NCBI RefSeq assembly: GCF_001952935.1
Contig: NZ_CP018319.1
Coordinates: forward strand, 4,174,001-4,238,000
Direction: 5' to 3'
DNA length: 64,000 bases
Source: Pseudomonas frederiksbergensis
GTDB lineage: Bacteria > Pseudomonadota > Gammaproteobacteria > Pseudomonadales > Pseudomonadaceae
Shown piece after piece: positions 15,567 through 24,915 of this stretch. Made by a program: the position numbers and the translations under genes. The notes under the pieces are model-generated. The model had not been told where the DNA came from. It made no database searches and saw only the letters and a program-made list of their open reading frames with translations. Each line of letters starts with the position of its first letter. Positions within the stretch are counted from its first letter, which is position 1.

Positions 15567-16856
15567 TTATTTGCGGTCTTCCAGCTTGGTGATGTCACGC
15601 GACTCGTAGCCGGTGTACAGCTGGCGCGGGCGGCCAATCTTGTACGGGCTGGAGAGCATTTCTTTCCAGTGGGAGATCCAGCCGACAGTCCGCGCCAAAG
15701 CGAAGATCACGGTGAACATGCTGGTTGGAATGCCGATCGCCTTGAGGATGATCCCCGAGTAGAAGTCGACGTTCGGGTACAGCGAGCGTTCGATGAAGTA
15801 CGGGTCGGTCAGGGCGATCTCTTCCAGGCGCATGGCCAGTTCGAGTTGCGGATCGTTGGTGATGCCCAGTTCCTTCAGTACTTCGTCGCAGGTCTGCTTC
15901 ATCACTGTTGCGCGTGGGTCGCGGTTTTTGTAAACCCGGTGACCGAAGCCCATCAGTTTGAACGGATCGTTCTTGTCCTTGGCCTTGGCGATGTACTTGT
16001 CGATGTTCGACACATCGCCAATTTCATCGAGCATGGTCAGAACGGCTTCGTTCGCGCCGCCGTGGGCAGGGCCCCACAGTGCAGCGATACCGGCGGCGAT
16101 ACAGGCGAACGGGTTGGCACCCGAAGAGCCGGCCAAGCGTACGGTGGAAGTCGATGCGTTCTGCTCGTGGTCGGCATGGAGGATGAAGATCTTGTCCATG
16201 GCGTTGGCGAGTACCGGGCTGATCGGTTTGATCTCGCACGGGGTGTTGAACATCATGTGCAGGAAGTTTTCCGCGTACGTCAGGTCGTTGCGCGGGTACA
16301 TCATGGGTTGCCCCATCGAGTACTTGTAAACCATCGCTGCCAGGGTCGGCATCTTGGCAACCAGGCGGATCGCGGAGATCTCGCGATGCTGCGGGTTATT
16401 GATGTCCAGGGAGTCGTGGTAGAAGGCCGAGAGGGCGCCGACTACACCGCACATGACGGCCATTGGGTGGGCGTCGCGACGGAAACCGTTGAAGAACGTC
16501 TTCAGCTGCTCGTGAACCATGGTGTGGTTCTTTACGGTGCTGACGAACTGGGCCTTCTGTTCTGCAGTCGGCAATTCGCCGTTGAGCAGCAGATAGCAGG
16601 TTTCCAGGTAGTCCGACTTTTCAGCCAGCTGTTCGATCGGGTAGCCGCGGTGCAGCAGGATGCCGTTGTCGCCGTCGATATAGGTGATCTTCGACTCGCA
16701 GGAAGCTGTCGACATGAAACCAGGGTCAAAGGTGAAACGGCCCGTGGCCGTCAGGCCCCGAACATCGATAACATCGGGACCAACGGTGCCGGTTAAAATG
16801 GGCAGCTCGACGGGGGCTGCGCCCTCGATGATCAACTGCGCTTTTTTGTCAGCCAT
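15567..16856 (-). CDS. gltA: Type II citrate synthase
   Basis: The 429-residue product is of the usual length for hexameric, NADH-sensitive citrate synthases. Catalytic histidines are in WGPAHGGANEAV and MGFGHRVYKNRDPRA, and the catalytic aspartate is in NVDFYSGIILKA. It condenses oxaloacetate and acetyl-CoA. AGGAGG precedes the ATG. It is divergent from sdhCDAB-suc, has its own consensus promoter at 16915-16942, and ends at a terminator. Confidence 0.98.
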   Translation of the reverse strand: MADKKAQLIIEGAAPVELPILTGTVGPDVIDVRGLTATGRFTFDPGFMSTASCESKITYIDGDNGILLHRGYPIEQLAEKSDYLETCYLLLNGELPTAEQKAQFVSTVKNHTMVHEQLKTFFNGFRRDAHPMAVMCGVVGALSAFYHDSLDINNPQHREISAIRLVAKMPTLAAMVYKYSMGQPMMYPRNDLTYAENFLHMMFNTPCEIKPISPVLANAMDKIFILHADHEQNASTSTVRLAGSSGANPFACIAAGIAALWGPAHGGANEAVLTMLDEIGDVSNIDKYIAKAKDKNDPFKLMGFGHRVYKNRDPRATVMKQTCDEVLKELGITNDPQLELAMRLEEIALTDPYFIERSLYPNVDFYSGIILKAIGIPTSMFTVIFALARTVGWISHWKEMLSSPYKIGRPRQLYTGYESRDITKLEDRK

Positions 16857-16914
16857 GTGGCCTCCTATTTATGCTTGAAATCATCAGACAGACCCCCCAC
16901 GCAGGGCCCGCACC

Positions 16915-16942
16915 ACTATAGTGAGATAAATTCGAATGTCAA
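16915..16942 (-). promoter_or_regulatory. Sigma-70 promoter of gltA
   Basis: On the minus strand a perfect -35 TTGACA (16942-16937), a 16-bp spacer and -10 TATAGT (16920-16915) are seen. The predicted start is about 50 nt from the gltA ATG. Confidence 0.8.
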
Positions 16943-17056
16943 TTTGCCTAAAGTCTTGCTCCAGAAGGCTTTAACCGGACTTTTTCCTCGAAATTGCCTG
17001 CCATTTACGCCTTTTATCCGACTTGTGCAATGCGCTATTAGGGGAAGGTGAACGCG

Positions 17057-17085
17057 TTGTCATTAGTAGCCTAACTGTCTATACT
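17057..17085 (+). promoter_or_regulatory. Sigma-70 promoter of sdhCDAB-suc
   Basis: The -35 TTGTCA (17057-17062), 17-bp spacer and -10 TATACT (17080-17085) are near consensus. The transcript would start near 17092 and have an untranslated leader of about 128 nt before sdhC. The rest of the gltA-sdhC gap (16857-17219) contains no gene I can support. Confidence 0.75.
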
Positions 17086-17219
17086 CGGCCACCGACCGCC
17101 AGGGGCTTTTGGGCCTGCTTTATTGGGGGTCGCATCCCTGGGTGGTGGTTACCTGACCAGTGCACTCCCCAACAACTTTGCCCTGATTGTTAGGGGCTCT
17201 TCAGTGTGAAAAAAAAGCC

Positions 17220-17594
17220 GTGAAAAGCCAACGACCTGTAAACCTAGACCTAAGGACCATCAAACTCCCCATCACCGGCGTTACGTCGTTTCTTCACCGT
17301 GTTTCCGGCATCATTCTCTTTCTGGGCCTTGGCTTCATGCTTTATGCATTGGGCAAGTCTCTGGATTCCGAGGAAGGTTTTGCCGAGGTGAAGGCATGCT
17401 TGACCAGCCCGCTGGCCAAGTTCGTAGCATGGGGCCTCCTGTCCGCTCTTCTGTATCACCTGGTAGCCGGTGTGCGCCACTTGATCATGGACATGGGCAT
17501 CGGTGAGACGCTGGAAGGCGGCCGCCTGGGCTCGAAAATTATCATCGCCGTTTCCGTGGTGCTGATCGTTCTGGCAGGAGTTTGGATATGGTAA
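17220..17594 (+). CDS. sdhC: Succinate dehydrogenase cytochrome b556 subunit
   Basis: The 124-residue product has three membrane helices (about 25-45, 65-85, 103-123). The motif SFLHRVSGIILFLGLGF carries the conserved HRxSG, and VAGVRHLIMDMG holds the likely haem-ligand histidine. It anchors succinate dehydrogenase with SdhD and binds ubiquinone and haem b. I choose the GTG at 17220 (VKSQRPVNLDLRTIKL), since the frame upstream is A-rich leader sequence; an in-frame TTG at 17187 is unlikely. It overlaps sdhD by 7 bp. Confidence 0.92.
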   Translation: MKSQRPVNLDLRTIKLPITGVTSFLHRVSGIILFLGLGFMLYALGKSLDSEEGFAEVKACLTSPLAKFVAWGLLSALLYHLVAGVRHLIMDMGIGETLEGGRLGSKIIIAVSVVLIVLAGVWIW

Positions 17595-17956
17595 CCAGCG
17601 TTACGAACCTTTCGCGTTCCGGTCTTTATGACTGGATGGCGCAACGTGTGTCTGCGGTCGTTCTCGCGGCTTATTTCATCTTCCTGATCGGATACCTTGT
17701 AGCGAATCCGGGCATTGGCTATGACCAATGGCATGGCCTGTTCGCCCACAACGGGATGCGTATCTTCAGTCTGCTGGCCCTTGTGGCCCTGGGCGCTCAC
17801 GCCTGGGTCGGCATGTGGACCATCGCGACCGACTACCTGACGCCAATGGCGCTGGGCAAGTCCGCGACTGCAGTACGTTTCCTTTTCCAGGCAGTATGCG
17901 GCGTTGCGATGTTCGCTTACTTCGTCTGGGGTGTGCAGATTCTCTGGGGTATCTGA
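17588..17956 (+). CDS. sdhD: Succinate dehydrogenase membrane anchor subunit
   Basis: The 122-residue product has three membrane helices (about 20-42, 58-80, 95-118). The family motif SGLYDWMAQRVSAVVLAAYF lies near the N-terminus and HAWVGMWTIATDYL has the conserved His/Asp region. It is the hydrophobic partner of SdhC. The start at 17588 overlaps sdhC; it is followed 3 bp later by sdhA. Confidence 0.95.
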   Translation: MVTSVTNLSRSGLYDWMAQRVSAVVLAAYFIFLIGYLVANPGIGYDQWHGLFAHNGMRIFSLLALVALGAHAWVGMWTIATDYLTPMALGKSATAVRFLFQAVCGVAMFAYFVWGVQILWGI

Positions 17957-17959
17957 TTC

Positions 17960-19732
17960 ATGGCTAACATTCCAACGATTTCTTTCGACGCCATCATTAT
18001 TGGTGGTGGCGGTGCCGGCATGCGCGCAGCGCTGCAACTGGCACAGGGCGGTCACAAGACTGCCGTAATCACCAAGGTTTTCCCTACCCGTTCGCACACT
18101 GTGTCCGCTCAGGGTGGCATTACCTGCGCCATCGCTTCGGCTGATCCGAACGATGACTGGCGCTGGCACATGTACGATACCGTCAAGGGTTCCGACTATA
18201 TCGGTGACCAGGACGCTATCGAATACATGTGTCAGGAAGGCCCGGCCGCGGTGTTCGAACTGGACCACATGGGTCTGCCGTTCTCGCGTACCGAACAAGG
18301 TCGTATCTACCAGCGTCCATTCGGCGGTCAGTCGAAGGATTACGGTAAGGGTGGCCAGGCTGCCCGTACCTGCGCCGCCTCCGACCGTACCGGTCACGCG
18401 CTGCTGCACACGCTTTATCAGGGCAACCTGAAAGCCGGCACCACGTTCCTGAACGAGTACTACGCTGTTGATCTGGTGAAAAACCAGGACGGCGCATTCG
18501 TCGGTGTGATCGCCATCTGCATCGAAACCGGTGAAACCAGCTACATTCGCGCCAAGGCCACCGTTCTGGCCACTGGCGGTGCCGGTCGTATCTACTCGTC
18601 CACCACCAACGCCTTGATCAACACCGGTGACGGCGTCGGCATGGCTCTGCGTGCTGGCGTGCCGGTGCAAGACATCGAAATGTGGCAGTTCCACCCGACC
18701 GGCATCGCCGGCGCTGGTGTACTGGTTACTGAAGGCTGCCGTGGTGAAGGTGGTTACCTCATCAACAAGCACGGCGAGCGTTTCATGGAGCGCTACGCTC
18801 CGAACGCCAAGGACCTTGCCGGTCGTGACGTTGTTGCCCGCTCGATGGTTAAAGAAATCATCGCCGGTAACGGTTGCGGTCCGGATGGCGACCACGTACT
18901 GCTCAAGCTCGATCACCTGGGCGAGGAAGTGCTGCACAGCCGTCTGCCAGGCATCTGCGAACTGTCCAAGACGTTTGCTCACGTTGACCCGGTGGTTGCT
19001 CCGGTTCCGGTCGTTCCGACTTGCCACTATATGATGGGCGGCGTTCCGACCAACATTCACGGCCAGGCGATCACTCAGGATGCCGACGGCGTCGACACCA
19101 TCATCCCTGGCCTGTTCGCAGTGGGTGAAGTTGCGTGCGTATCGGTTCACGGTGCCAACCGTCTGGGCGGCAACTCGTTGCTCGACCTGGTTGTGTTCGG
19201 CCGTGCGGCTGGTCTGCACCTGGAAAAAGCGCTGACTGAAGGCATCGAATACGACGACGCCACCGACGCCAACATTGAAACGGCCCTGGCCCGTCTGTCC
19301 GCTCTGAACTCGCGTACCGAAGGCGAAGACGTCGCCACCCTGCGTAAAGAACTGCAAAGCTGCATGCAGAACTACTTCGGTGTGTTCCGTACCGGCGAAT
19401 ACATGCAGAAGGGTATTGCTCAACTGGCTGATCTTCGTGGCCGTATCGCCAACGTCAAGATCAACGACAAGAGCCAGGCGTTCAACACCGCTCGTATCGA
19501 AGCGCTGGAATTGCAGAACCTGCTGGAAGTGGCCGAAGCTACCGCCATCGCCGCTGAGATCCGCAAAGAGTCCCGCGGCGCTCACGCCCGTGAAGACTAC
19601 GAAGATCGCGACGACGAAAACTGGCTGTGCCACACCCTGTACTTCCCGGGTGACAAGCGCGTAACCAAGCGTGCTGTGAACTTCTCGCCGAAGACTGTTC
19701 CGACTTTTGAACCTAAGATTCGGACTTATTAA
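17960..19732 (+). CDS. sdhA: Succinate dehydrogenase flavoprotein subunit
   Basis: The 590-residue product has the FAD-binding IIIGGGGAGMRAALQLA at about 13-28 and the covalent-FAD histidine H46 in TRSHTVSAQGG. Substrate-binding and catalytic segments include HPTGIAGAGVLVTEGCRGEG, the arginine-rich RDVVARSMVKE, and HGANRLGGNSLLDLVVFG. It oxidises succinate to fumarate in complex II. Its length and motifs are fully standard. Confidence 0.98.
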   Translation: MANIPTISFDAIIIGGGGAGMRAALQLAQGGHKTAVITKVFPTRSHTVSAQGGITCAIASADPNDDWRWHMYDTVKGSDYIGDQDAIEYMCQEGPAAVFELDHMGLPFSRTEQGRIYQRPFGGQSKDYGKGGQAARTCAASDRTGHALLHTLYQGNLKAGTTFLNEYYAVDLVKNQDGAFVGVIAICIETGETSYIRAKATVLATGGAGRIYSSTTNALINTGDGVGMALRAGVPVQDIEMWQFHPTGIAGAGVLVTEGCRGEGGYLINKHGERFMERYAPNAKDLAGRDVVARSMVKEIIAGNGCGPDGDHVLLKLDHLGEEVLHSRLPGICELSKTFAHVDPVVAPVPVVPTCHYMMGGVPTNIHGQAITQDADGVDTIIPGLFAVGEVACVSVHGANRLGGNSLLDLVVFGRAAGLHLEKALTEGIEYDDATDANIETALARLSALNSRTEGEDVATLRKELQSCMQNYFGVFRTGEYMQKGIAQLADLRGRIANVKINDKSQAFNTARIEALELQNLLEVAEATAIAAEIRKESRGAHAREDYEDRDDENWLCHTLYFPGDKRVTKRAVNFSPKTVPTFEPKIRTY

Positions 19733-19743
19733 GGGTGGCCGCC

Positions 19744-20448
19744 ATGTTGAAAGTCAGTGTTTATCGCTACAACCCTGATCAGGACGCTGCGCCGTTCATG
19801 CAGGAATTTTCGGTCGATACCGGTGGTAAAGACCTGATGGTGCTGGATGTGCTGGCCCTGATCAAAGAGCAGGACGAAGGTTTCTCCTATCGTCGCTCTT
19901 GCCGTGAAGGTGTTTGCGGTTCCGACGGCATGAACATCAACGGCAAAAACGGTCTGGCCTGCGTCACGCCGCTGTCTGCTGTCGTAAAAGGTAACAAGCT
20001 GATCGTTCGTCCTCTGCCAGGTTTGCCGGTTATCCGTGACCTGGTCGTCGATATGAGCATCTTCTACAAGCAATACGAAAAGGTTAAGCCATACCTGCAG
20101 AACGACACGCCGGCTCCGGCCATCGAACGTCTGCAGACCCCTGAAGAGCGTGAAAAGCTCGACGGTCTGTACGAGTGCATCCTGTGCGCTTGCTGCTCGA
20201 CCTCTTGCCCGTCCTTCTGGTGGAACCCGGACAAGTTCCTGGGTCCAGCTGCTCTGCTGCAAGCGTATCGCTTCCTGGCAGACAGCCGCGACACCAAGAC
20301 TGCCGAGCGTCTGGCTTCGCTGGATGACCCGTTCAGCGTATTCCGCTGCCGCGGGATCATGAACTGCGTCAACGTTTGCCCGAAAGGCCTGAACCCGACT
20401 AAGGCCATCGGTCACATTCGTAACATGCTTCTGCAAAGCGGCGTGTGA
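19744..20448 (+). CDS. sdhB: Succinate dehydrogenase iron-sulfur subunit
   Basis: The 234-residue product has all three cluster motifs: [2Fe-2S] in SCREGVCGSDGMNINGKNGL with a further Cys, [4Fe-4S] in CILCACCSTSCPSFWW, and [3Fe-4S] in CRGIMNCVNVCPKGLNP. It passes electrons from SdhA to the quinone site. The ATG at 19744 is preceded by AGGGTGG. Confidence 0.98.
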   Translation: MLKVSVYRYNPDQDAAPFMQEFSVDTGGKDLMVLDVLALIKEQDEGFSYRRSCREGVCGSDGMNINGKNGLACVTPLSAVVKGNKLIVRPLPGLPVIRDLVVDMSIFYKQYEKVKPYLQNDTPAPAIERLQTPEEREKLDGLYECILCACCSTSCPSFWWNPDKFLGPAALLQAYRFLADSRDTKTAERLASLDDPFSVFRCRGIMNCVNVCPKGLNPTKAIGHIRNMLLQSGV

Positions 20449-20488
20449 TTCAGCTGTAGTACCCGCAAGACCGCTGTACCCGTAGATG

Positions 20489-20560
20489 CTACGGCGCAGG
20501 CTTCAACCGGCGCCGTAGTCTTAACCTGAGCAGCAGCTTATAAGGCTGCGGCTCTTATTT
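20489..20560 (+). terminator. Two hairpins between sdhB and sucA (partial terminator/attenuator)
   Basis: Hairpin 1 is CTACGGCGC (20489-20497) paired with GCGCCGTAG (20510-20518), 12-nt loop. Hairpin 2 is GAGCAGCAGC / GCTGCGGCTC (20528-20554, one mismatch) and is followed by TTATTTTG. The second could terminate part of the transcripts before sucA. The remainder of the 262-bp gap (20449-20710) shows nothing else clear. Confidence 0.45.
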
Positions 20561-20710
20561 TGAAGAAATGAGACAAGCAGGGGCATCCGGGCTGGTACCC
20601 GGACTATCAGCGTGATCCTAAGTGGCTTGTTTTAGTCGCTGCATTCGGACTTCTGCAAGCGTGCTCGGTGTCGACGCCGGTGGTGTTCCCCTAACCGAGG
20701 GTGACCAAGC

Positions 20711-23542
20711 ATGCAAGAAAGCGTGATGCAGCGCATGTGGAACAGCGCCTACCTATCCGGTAGTAACGCTGCCTATGTGGAAGAGCTCTATGAGCTCTAC
20801 CTGCACGACCCTAACGCTGTGCCAGAAGAGTGGCGCACCTACTTCCAGAAGTTGCCTGCTGACGGCAACCCTGCCACCGATGTTTCGCACTCCACAATTC
20901 GCGATCATTTCGTCTTGCTGGCAAAGAACCAGCGCCGCGCCCAACCGGTTTCCGCCGGTAGCGTGAGCAGTGAGCACGAGAAGAAGCAAGTTGAAGTGCT
21001 GCGATTGATCCAGGCCTACCGTATGCGTGGCCACCAGGCAGCCCAGCTTGACCCGCTGGGGCTGTGGCAGCGTCCTGCACCTGCAGACCTGTCGATCAAT
21101 CATTACGGCTTGACCAATGCCGATCTTGATACGACCTTCCGTGCCGGCGACCTGTTCATCGGCAAAGAGGAGGCGAGCCTACGCGAAATTCACGAAGCGT
21201 TGCAGCAGACATATTGCCGCACCATCGGCGCTGAATTTACGCACATCACCGATTCCGAGCAGCGCCAGTGGTTTCAGCAGCGTCTGGAAAGCGTGCGTGG
21301 CCGTCCGACGTACTCCGCCGACATCAAGAGCCACCTGCTCGAGCGCGTCACCGCCGGCGAAGGTCTGGAAAAATACCTGGGTACCAAATACCCGGGTACC
21401 AAGCGTTTCGGTCTGGAAGGCGGCGAGAGCCTGATTCCGATGCTCGACGAGCTGATCCAGCGTTCCGGTTCCTACGGCACCAAGGAAATCGTGATCGGCA
21501 TGGCCCACCGTGGTCGTCTGAACGTGCTGGTCAACACCTTCGGCAAGAACCCGCGCGAGCTGTTCGACGAGTTCGAAGGCAAGAAGAAGGTCGAGCTGGG
21601 TTCCGGTGACGTGAAGTATCACCAGGGCTTCTCGTCCAACGTGATGACCACCGGCGGTGAAGTTCACCTGGCGATGGCATTCAACCCGTCCCACCTGGAA
21701 ATCGTTTCTCCAGTGGTTGAGGGTTCGGTTCGCGCCCGTCAGGATCGTCGTAACGACCCTACCGGCGAGAAGGTCCTGCCGATCTCCATCCACGGTGACG
21801 CGGCATTCGCCGGTCAAGGCGTGGTGATGGAAACCTTCCAGATGTCGCAGACCCGCGGTTTCAAGACCGGCGGCACCGTGCACATCGTGATCAACAACCA
21901 GGTCGGTTTCACCATCAGCAACCCGCTGGACTCGCGCTCCACCGAGTACGCGACCGACGTTGCGAAGATGATCCAGGCGCCGATCCTCCATGTGAATGGT
22001 GATGATCCGGAAGCCGTATTGTTCGTGACCCAGCTGGCCATCGACTACCGCATGCAGTTCAAGCGTGACGTGGTGATCGACCTGGTCTGCTACCGTCGTC
22101 GTGGCCACAACGAGGCCGACGAGCCAAGCGGCACACAGCCAATCATGTATCAGCAGATCACCAAGCAGCGCACCACCCGTGAGCTGTATGCCGATCGTCT
22201 GACCCAGGGCGGTGTGCTGGACGCAGAGCGTGTTCAGGCGAAAGTCGATGAATACCGCAACGCGCTGGACAACGGTCTGCATGTTGTAAAAAGCCTGGTC
22301 AAAGAGCCGAACAAAGAGTTGTTCGTGGACTGGCGTCCGTATCTGGGCCACGCCTGGACCGCACGTCACGACACTCGCTTCGATCTGAAAACCTTGCAGG
22401 AACTGTCCGCCAAGCTGCTGGAAATTCCGGAAGGCTTCGTGGTTCAGCGCCAGGTCTCGAAAATCTACGAAGACCGTCAGAAAATGCAAGCCGGCGGCCT
22501 GCCGATCAACTGGGGTTACGCCGAAACCATGGCGTACGCGACCCTGGCGTTCGAAGGTCACCCGATTCGCATGACGGGTCAGGACATCGGTCGCGGTACG
22601 TTCTCGCACCGTCACGCTGTCTTGCACAACCAGAAAGACGCGGGCACCTACATCCCGCTGCAAAACCTGTACAAAGGCCAGCCACGTTTCGACCTGTACG
22701 ATTCGTTCCTGTCCGAAGAAGCCGTGCTGGCGTTCGAATACGGTTACTCGACCACCACGCCTGAGGCGCTGGTGATCTGGGAAGCCCAGTTCGGCGACTT
22801 CGCCAACGGTGCCCAGGTGGTAATCGACCAGTTCATCACCAGTGGCGAGCACAAGTGGGGCCGTCTCTGCGGTCTGACCATGCTGCTGCCGCACGGTTAC
22901 GAAGGTCAGGGTCCGGAGCACTCTTCGGCTCGTCTGGAGCGTTACCTGCAGCTGTGCGCCGAGCACAACATTCAGGTGGCGGTACCGACTACGCCGGCCC
23001 AGATCTACCACTTGCTGCGTCGTCAGGTGATTCGCCCACTGCGCAAGCCATTGATAGTCCTGACGCCGAAGTCGCTGCTGCGTCATAAACTGGCGATCTC
23101 GACCCTGGAAGATCTGGCTGAAGGTTCGTTCCAGACCGTTATCCCGGAAATCGATACCCTGGACCCGAAAAAGGTCGAGCGCGTTGTTCTGTGTAGCGGC
23201 AAGGTCTATTACGACCTGCTGGAAAAACGTCGTGCCGAAGGTCGTGATGACATCGCCATCGTGCGTATCGAGCAGCTGTACCCATTCCCTGAGGACGACT
23301 TGAACGAAGTCCTGGCTCCGTACACCAACCTCAAACATATCGTTTGGTGTCAGGAAGAGCCGATGAACCAGGGTGCCTGGTACTGCAGCCAGCACCACAT
23401 GCGCCGCATCGTTGGCAATCACAACAAAGCACTCTTCCTCGAGTACGCCGGTCGTGATGCTTCTGCTGCACCTGCTTGTGGTTATGCATCGATGCACGCT
23501 GAGCAGCAGGAAAAACTGCTGCAAGACGCCTTTACTGTTTAA
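20711..23542 (+). CDS. sucA: 2-oxoglutarate dehydrogenase E1 component
   Basis: The 943-residue product has the usual E1o length. The N-terminal SGSNAAYVEELYELYLHDP binds the E2 core, and the ThDP region contains GMAHRGRLNVLVN, HGDAAFAGQGVVMETFQMSQ and INNQVGFTISNP. It decarboxylates 2-oxoglutarate and transfers the succinyl group to the SucB lipoyl arm. GAGGG lies about 9 nt before the ATG. The sucAB-lpdG order follows sdh directly. Confidence 0.98.
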   Translation: MQESVMQRMWNSAYLSGSNAAYVEELYELYLHDPNAVPEEWRTYFQKLPADGNPATDVSHSTIRDHFVLLAKNQRRAQPVSAGSVSSEHEKKQVEVLRLIQAYRMRGHQAAQLDPLGLWQRPAPADLSINHYGLTNADLDTTFRAGDLFIGKEEASLREIHEALQQTYCRTIGAEFTHITDSEQRQWFQQRLESVRGRPTYSADIKSHLLERVTAGEGLEKYLGTKYPGTKRFGLEGGESLIPMLDELIQRSGSYGTKEIVIGMAHRGRLNVLVNTFGKNPRELFDEFEGKKKVELGSGDVKYHQGFSSNVMTTGGEVHLAMAFNPSHLEIVSPVVEGSVRARQDRRNDPTGEKVLPISIHGDAAFAGQGVVMETFQMSQTRGFKTGGTVHIVINNQVGFTISNPLDSRSTEYATDVAKMIQAPILHVNGDDPEAVLFVTQLAIDYRMQFKRDVVIDLVCYRRRGHNEADEPSGTQPIMYQQITKQRTTRELYADRLTQGGVLDAERVQAKVDEYRNALDNGLHVVKSLVKEPNKELFVDWRPYLGHAWTARHDTRFDLKTLQELSAKLLEIPEGFVVQRQVSKIYEDRQKMQAGGLPINWGYAETMAYATLAFEGHPIRMTGQDIGRGTFSHRHAVLHNQKDAGTYIPLQNLYKGQPRFDLYDSFLSEEAVLAFEYGYSTTTPEALVIWEAQFGDFANGAQVVIDQFITSGEHKWGRLCGLTMLLPHGYEGQGPEHSSARLERYLQLCAEHNIQVAVPTTPAQIYHLLRRQVIRPLRKPLIVLTPKSLLRHKLAISTLEDLAEGSFQTVIPEIDTLDPKKVERVVLCSGKVYYDLLEKRRAEGRDDIAIVRIEQLYPFPEDDLNEVLAPYTNLKHIVWCQEEPMNQGAWYCSQHHMRRIVGNHNKALFLEYAGRDASAAPACGYASMHAEQQEKLLQDAFTV

Positions 23543-23584
23543 CGCCTTCGCGCACCTGAAACCGAATTTAAGGACCCACAGATA

Positions 23585-24805
23585 ATGGCTATCGAAATCA
23601 AAGCCCCCACTTTCCCGGAATCGGTTGCCGATGGCACCGTTGCCACCTGGCACAAACAGCCGGGCGACGCTGTCAAGCGCGATGACCTGATCGTCGACAT
23701 CGAAACTGACAAAGTCGTATTGGAAGTGTTGGCTACCGCTGATGGCGTGCTGGGCGCTATCGTCAAGAACGAAGGCGACACCGTTCTGTCCGACGAAGTC
23801 CTGGGCTCCATCGAAGCGGGCGGCGCTGCTTCCGCTCCAGCTGCTGCCGCTGCTCCTGCCGCTGCACAAGCTGCTGCTCCAGCCGCTGAAGGCGAAGATG
23901 ATCCTGTTGCTGCACCGGCTGCTCGCAAGCTGGCTGAAGAAAACGCTATCAACATCGCTTCCGTTGCCGGCACTGGCAAAGGCGGTCGTGTGACCAAGGA
24001 AGACGTTGTTGCCGCTGTAGCTGCCAAGAAAGCCGCTCCGGCTGCCGCGCCTGCCAAGGCTGCTGCGCCTGCCGCTGCTGCTCCGGTGTTCGCTGCCGGC
24101 GATCGCATCGAGAAGCGCGTACCGATGACCCGCGTACGGGCCACTGTCGCCAAGCGTCTGGTTGAAGCTCAATCGAACATGGCGATGCTGACCACTTTCA
24201 ACGAAGTCGACATGACCGAAGTCATGGCCCTGCGTTCGAAGTACAAGGATCTGTTCGAGAAATCCCACAACGGCGTGCGCCTGGGCTTCATGTCGTTCTT
24301 CGTCAAGGCGGCCACCGAAGCGCTGAAACGCTTCCCGGCTGTCAACGCGTCGATCGACGGTGCTGACATCGTTTACCACGGCTACGCTGACGTCGGTGTT
24401 GCTGTTTCCAGCGACCGCGGCCTGGTTGTTCCGGTTCTGCGTAACGCCGAACTGATGAGCCTGGCTGAAATCGAAGGCGGCATCGCCACCTTCGGCAAGA
24501 AGGCTCGCGACGGCAAACTGTCGATGGACGAGATGACCGGCGGTACGTTCACCATCACCAACGGTGGTACTTTCGGTTCGATGATGTCGACTCCGATCGT
24601 CAACCCGCCGCAAGCGGCCATCCTGGGCATGCACAACATTCTGCAGCGTCCTATGGCGATCAACGGTCAGGTTGTTATCCGTCCGATGATGTACCTGGCT
24701 CTGTCCTACGATCACCGTCTGATCGATGGCAAAGAAGCTGTGACCTTCCTGGTTACCATCAAGAACCTGCTGGAAGACCCGGCTCGTTTGCTGCTGGATA
24801 TCTGA
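23585..24805 (+). CDS. sucB: Dihydrolipoyllysine succinyltransferase, E2 of 2-oxoglutarate dehydrogenase
   Basis: The 406-residue product has one lipoyl domain (lipoylated K43 in DIETDKVVLEV), an Ala/Pro-rich linker at about 82-100, a peripheral-subunit-binding domain (AARKLAEENAINIASVAGTG), a second Ala-rich linker, and the catalytic domain with YDHRLIDGKEAV near the C-terminus. It forms the 24-mer core of the complex. Confidence 0.98.
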   Translation: MAIEIKAPTFPESVADGTVATWHKQPGDAVKRDDLIVDIETDKVVLEVLATADGVLGAIVKNEGDTVLSDEVLGSIEAGGAASAPAAAAAPAAAQAAAPAAEGEDDPVAAPAARKLAEENAINIASVAGTGKGGRVTKEDVVAAVAAKKAAPAAAPAKAAAPAAAAPVFAAGDRIEKRVPMTRVRATVAKRLVEAQSNMAMLTTFNEVDMTEVMALRSKYKDLFEKSHNGVRLGFMSFFVKAATEALKRFPAVNASIDGADIVYHGYADVGVAVSSDRGLVVPVLRNAELMSLAEIEGGIATFGKKARDGKLSMDEMTGGTFTITNGGTFGSMMSTPIVNPPQAAILGMHNILQRPMAINGQVVIRPMMYLALSYDHRLIDGKEAVTFLVTIKNLLEDPARLLLDI

Positions 24806-24816
24806 TTTCGTTGCAC

Positions 24817-24888
24817 GGGCCGTCCAGTGATGGACGGTCCTCCTGTAATGACCAGCTTCGTCCCACGACAGTCCCCAAAAGGGACTGT
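24817..24888 (+). other. Two hairpins between sucB and lpdG
   Basis: Hairpin 1 is GGGCCGTCCA / TGGACGGTCC (24817-24840) closed by GTGA, a GNRA tetraloop. Hairpin 2 is ACAGTCCC / GGGACTGT (24868-24888) with loop CAAAA. Neither has a T-run, so RNA processing or stabilisation is more likely than termination. Confidence 0.5.
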
Positions 24889-24915
24889 CCGGTTTGATTC
24901 GAGAAGGAATGACAC

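Noticed and set aside
17181..17197. Riboswitch in the sdhC leader
   Set aside because: Only a 4-bp stem (CCCT/AGGG) is visible; no conserved riboswitch motif is present in the 128-nt leader.
21179..24715. 1178-codon open frame on the minus strand opposite sucA and sucB
   Set aside because: It is antisense to two certain genes with strong third-position G/C bias, which removes stop codons from that frame; the protein has no recognisable motif.
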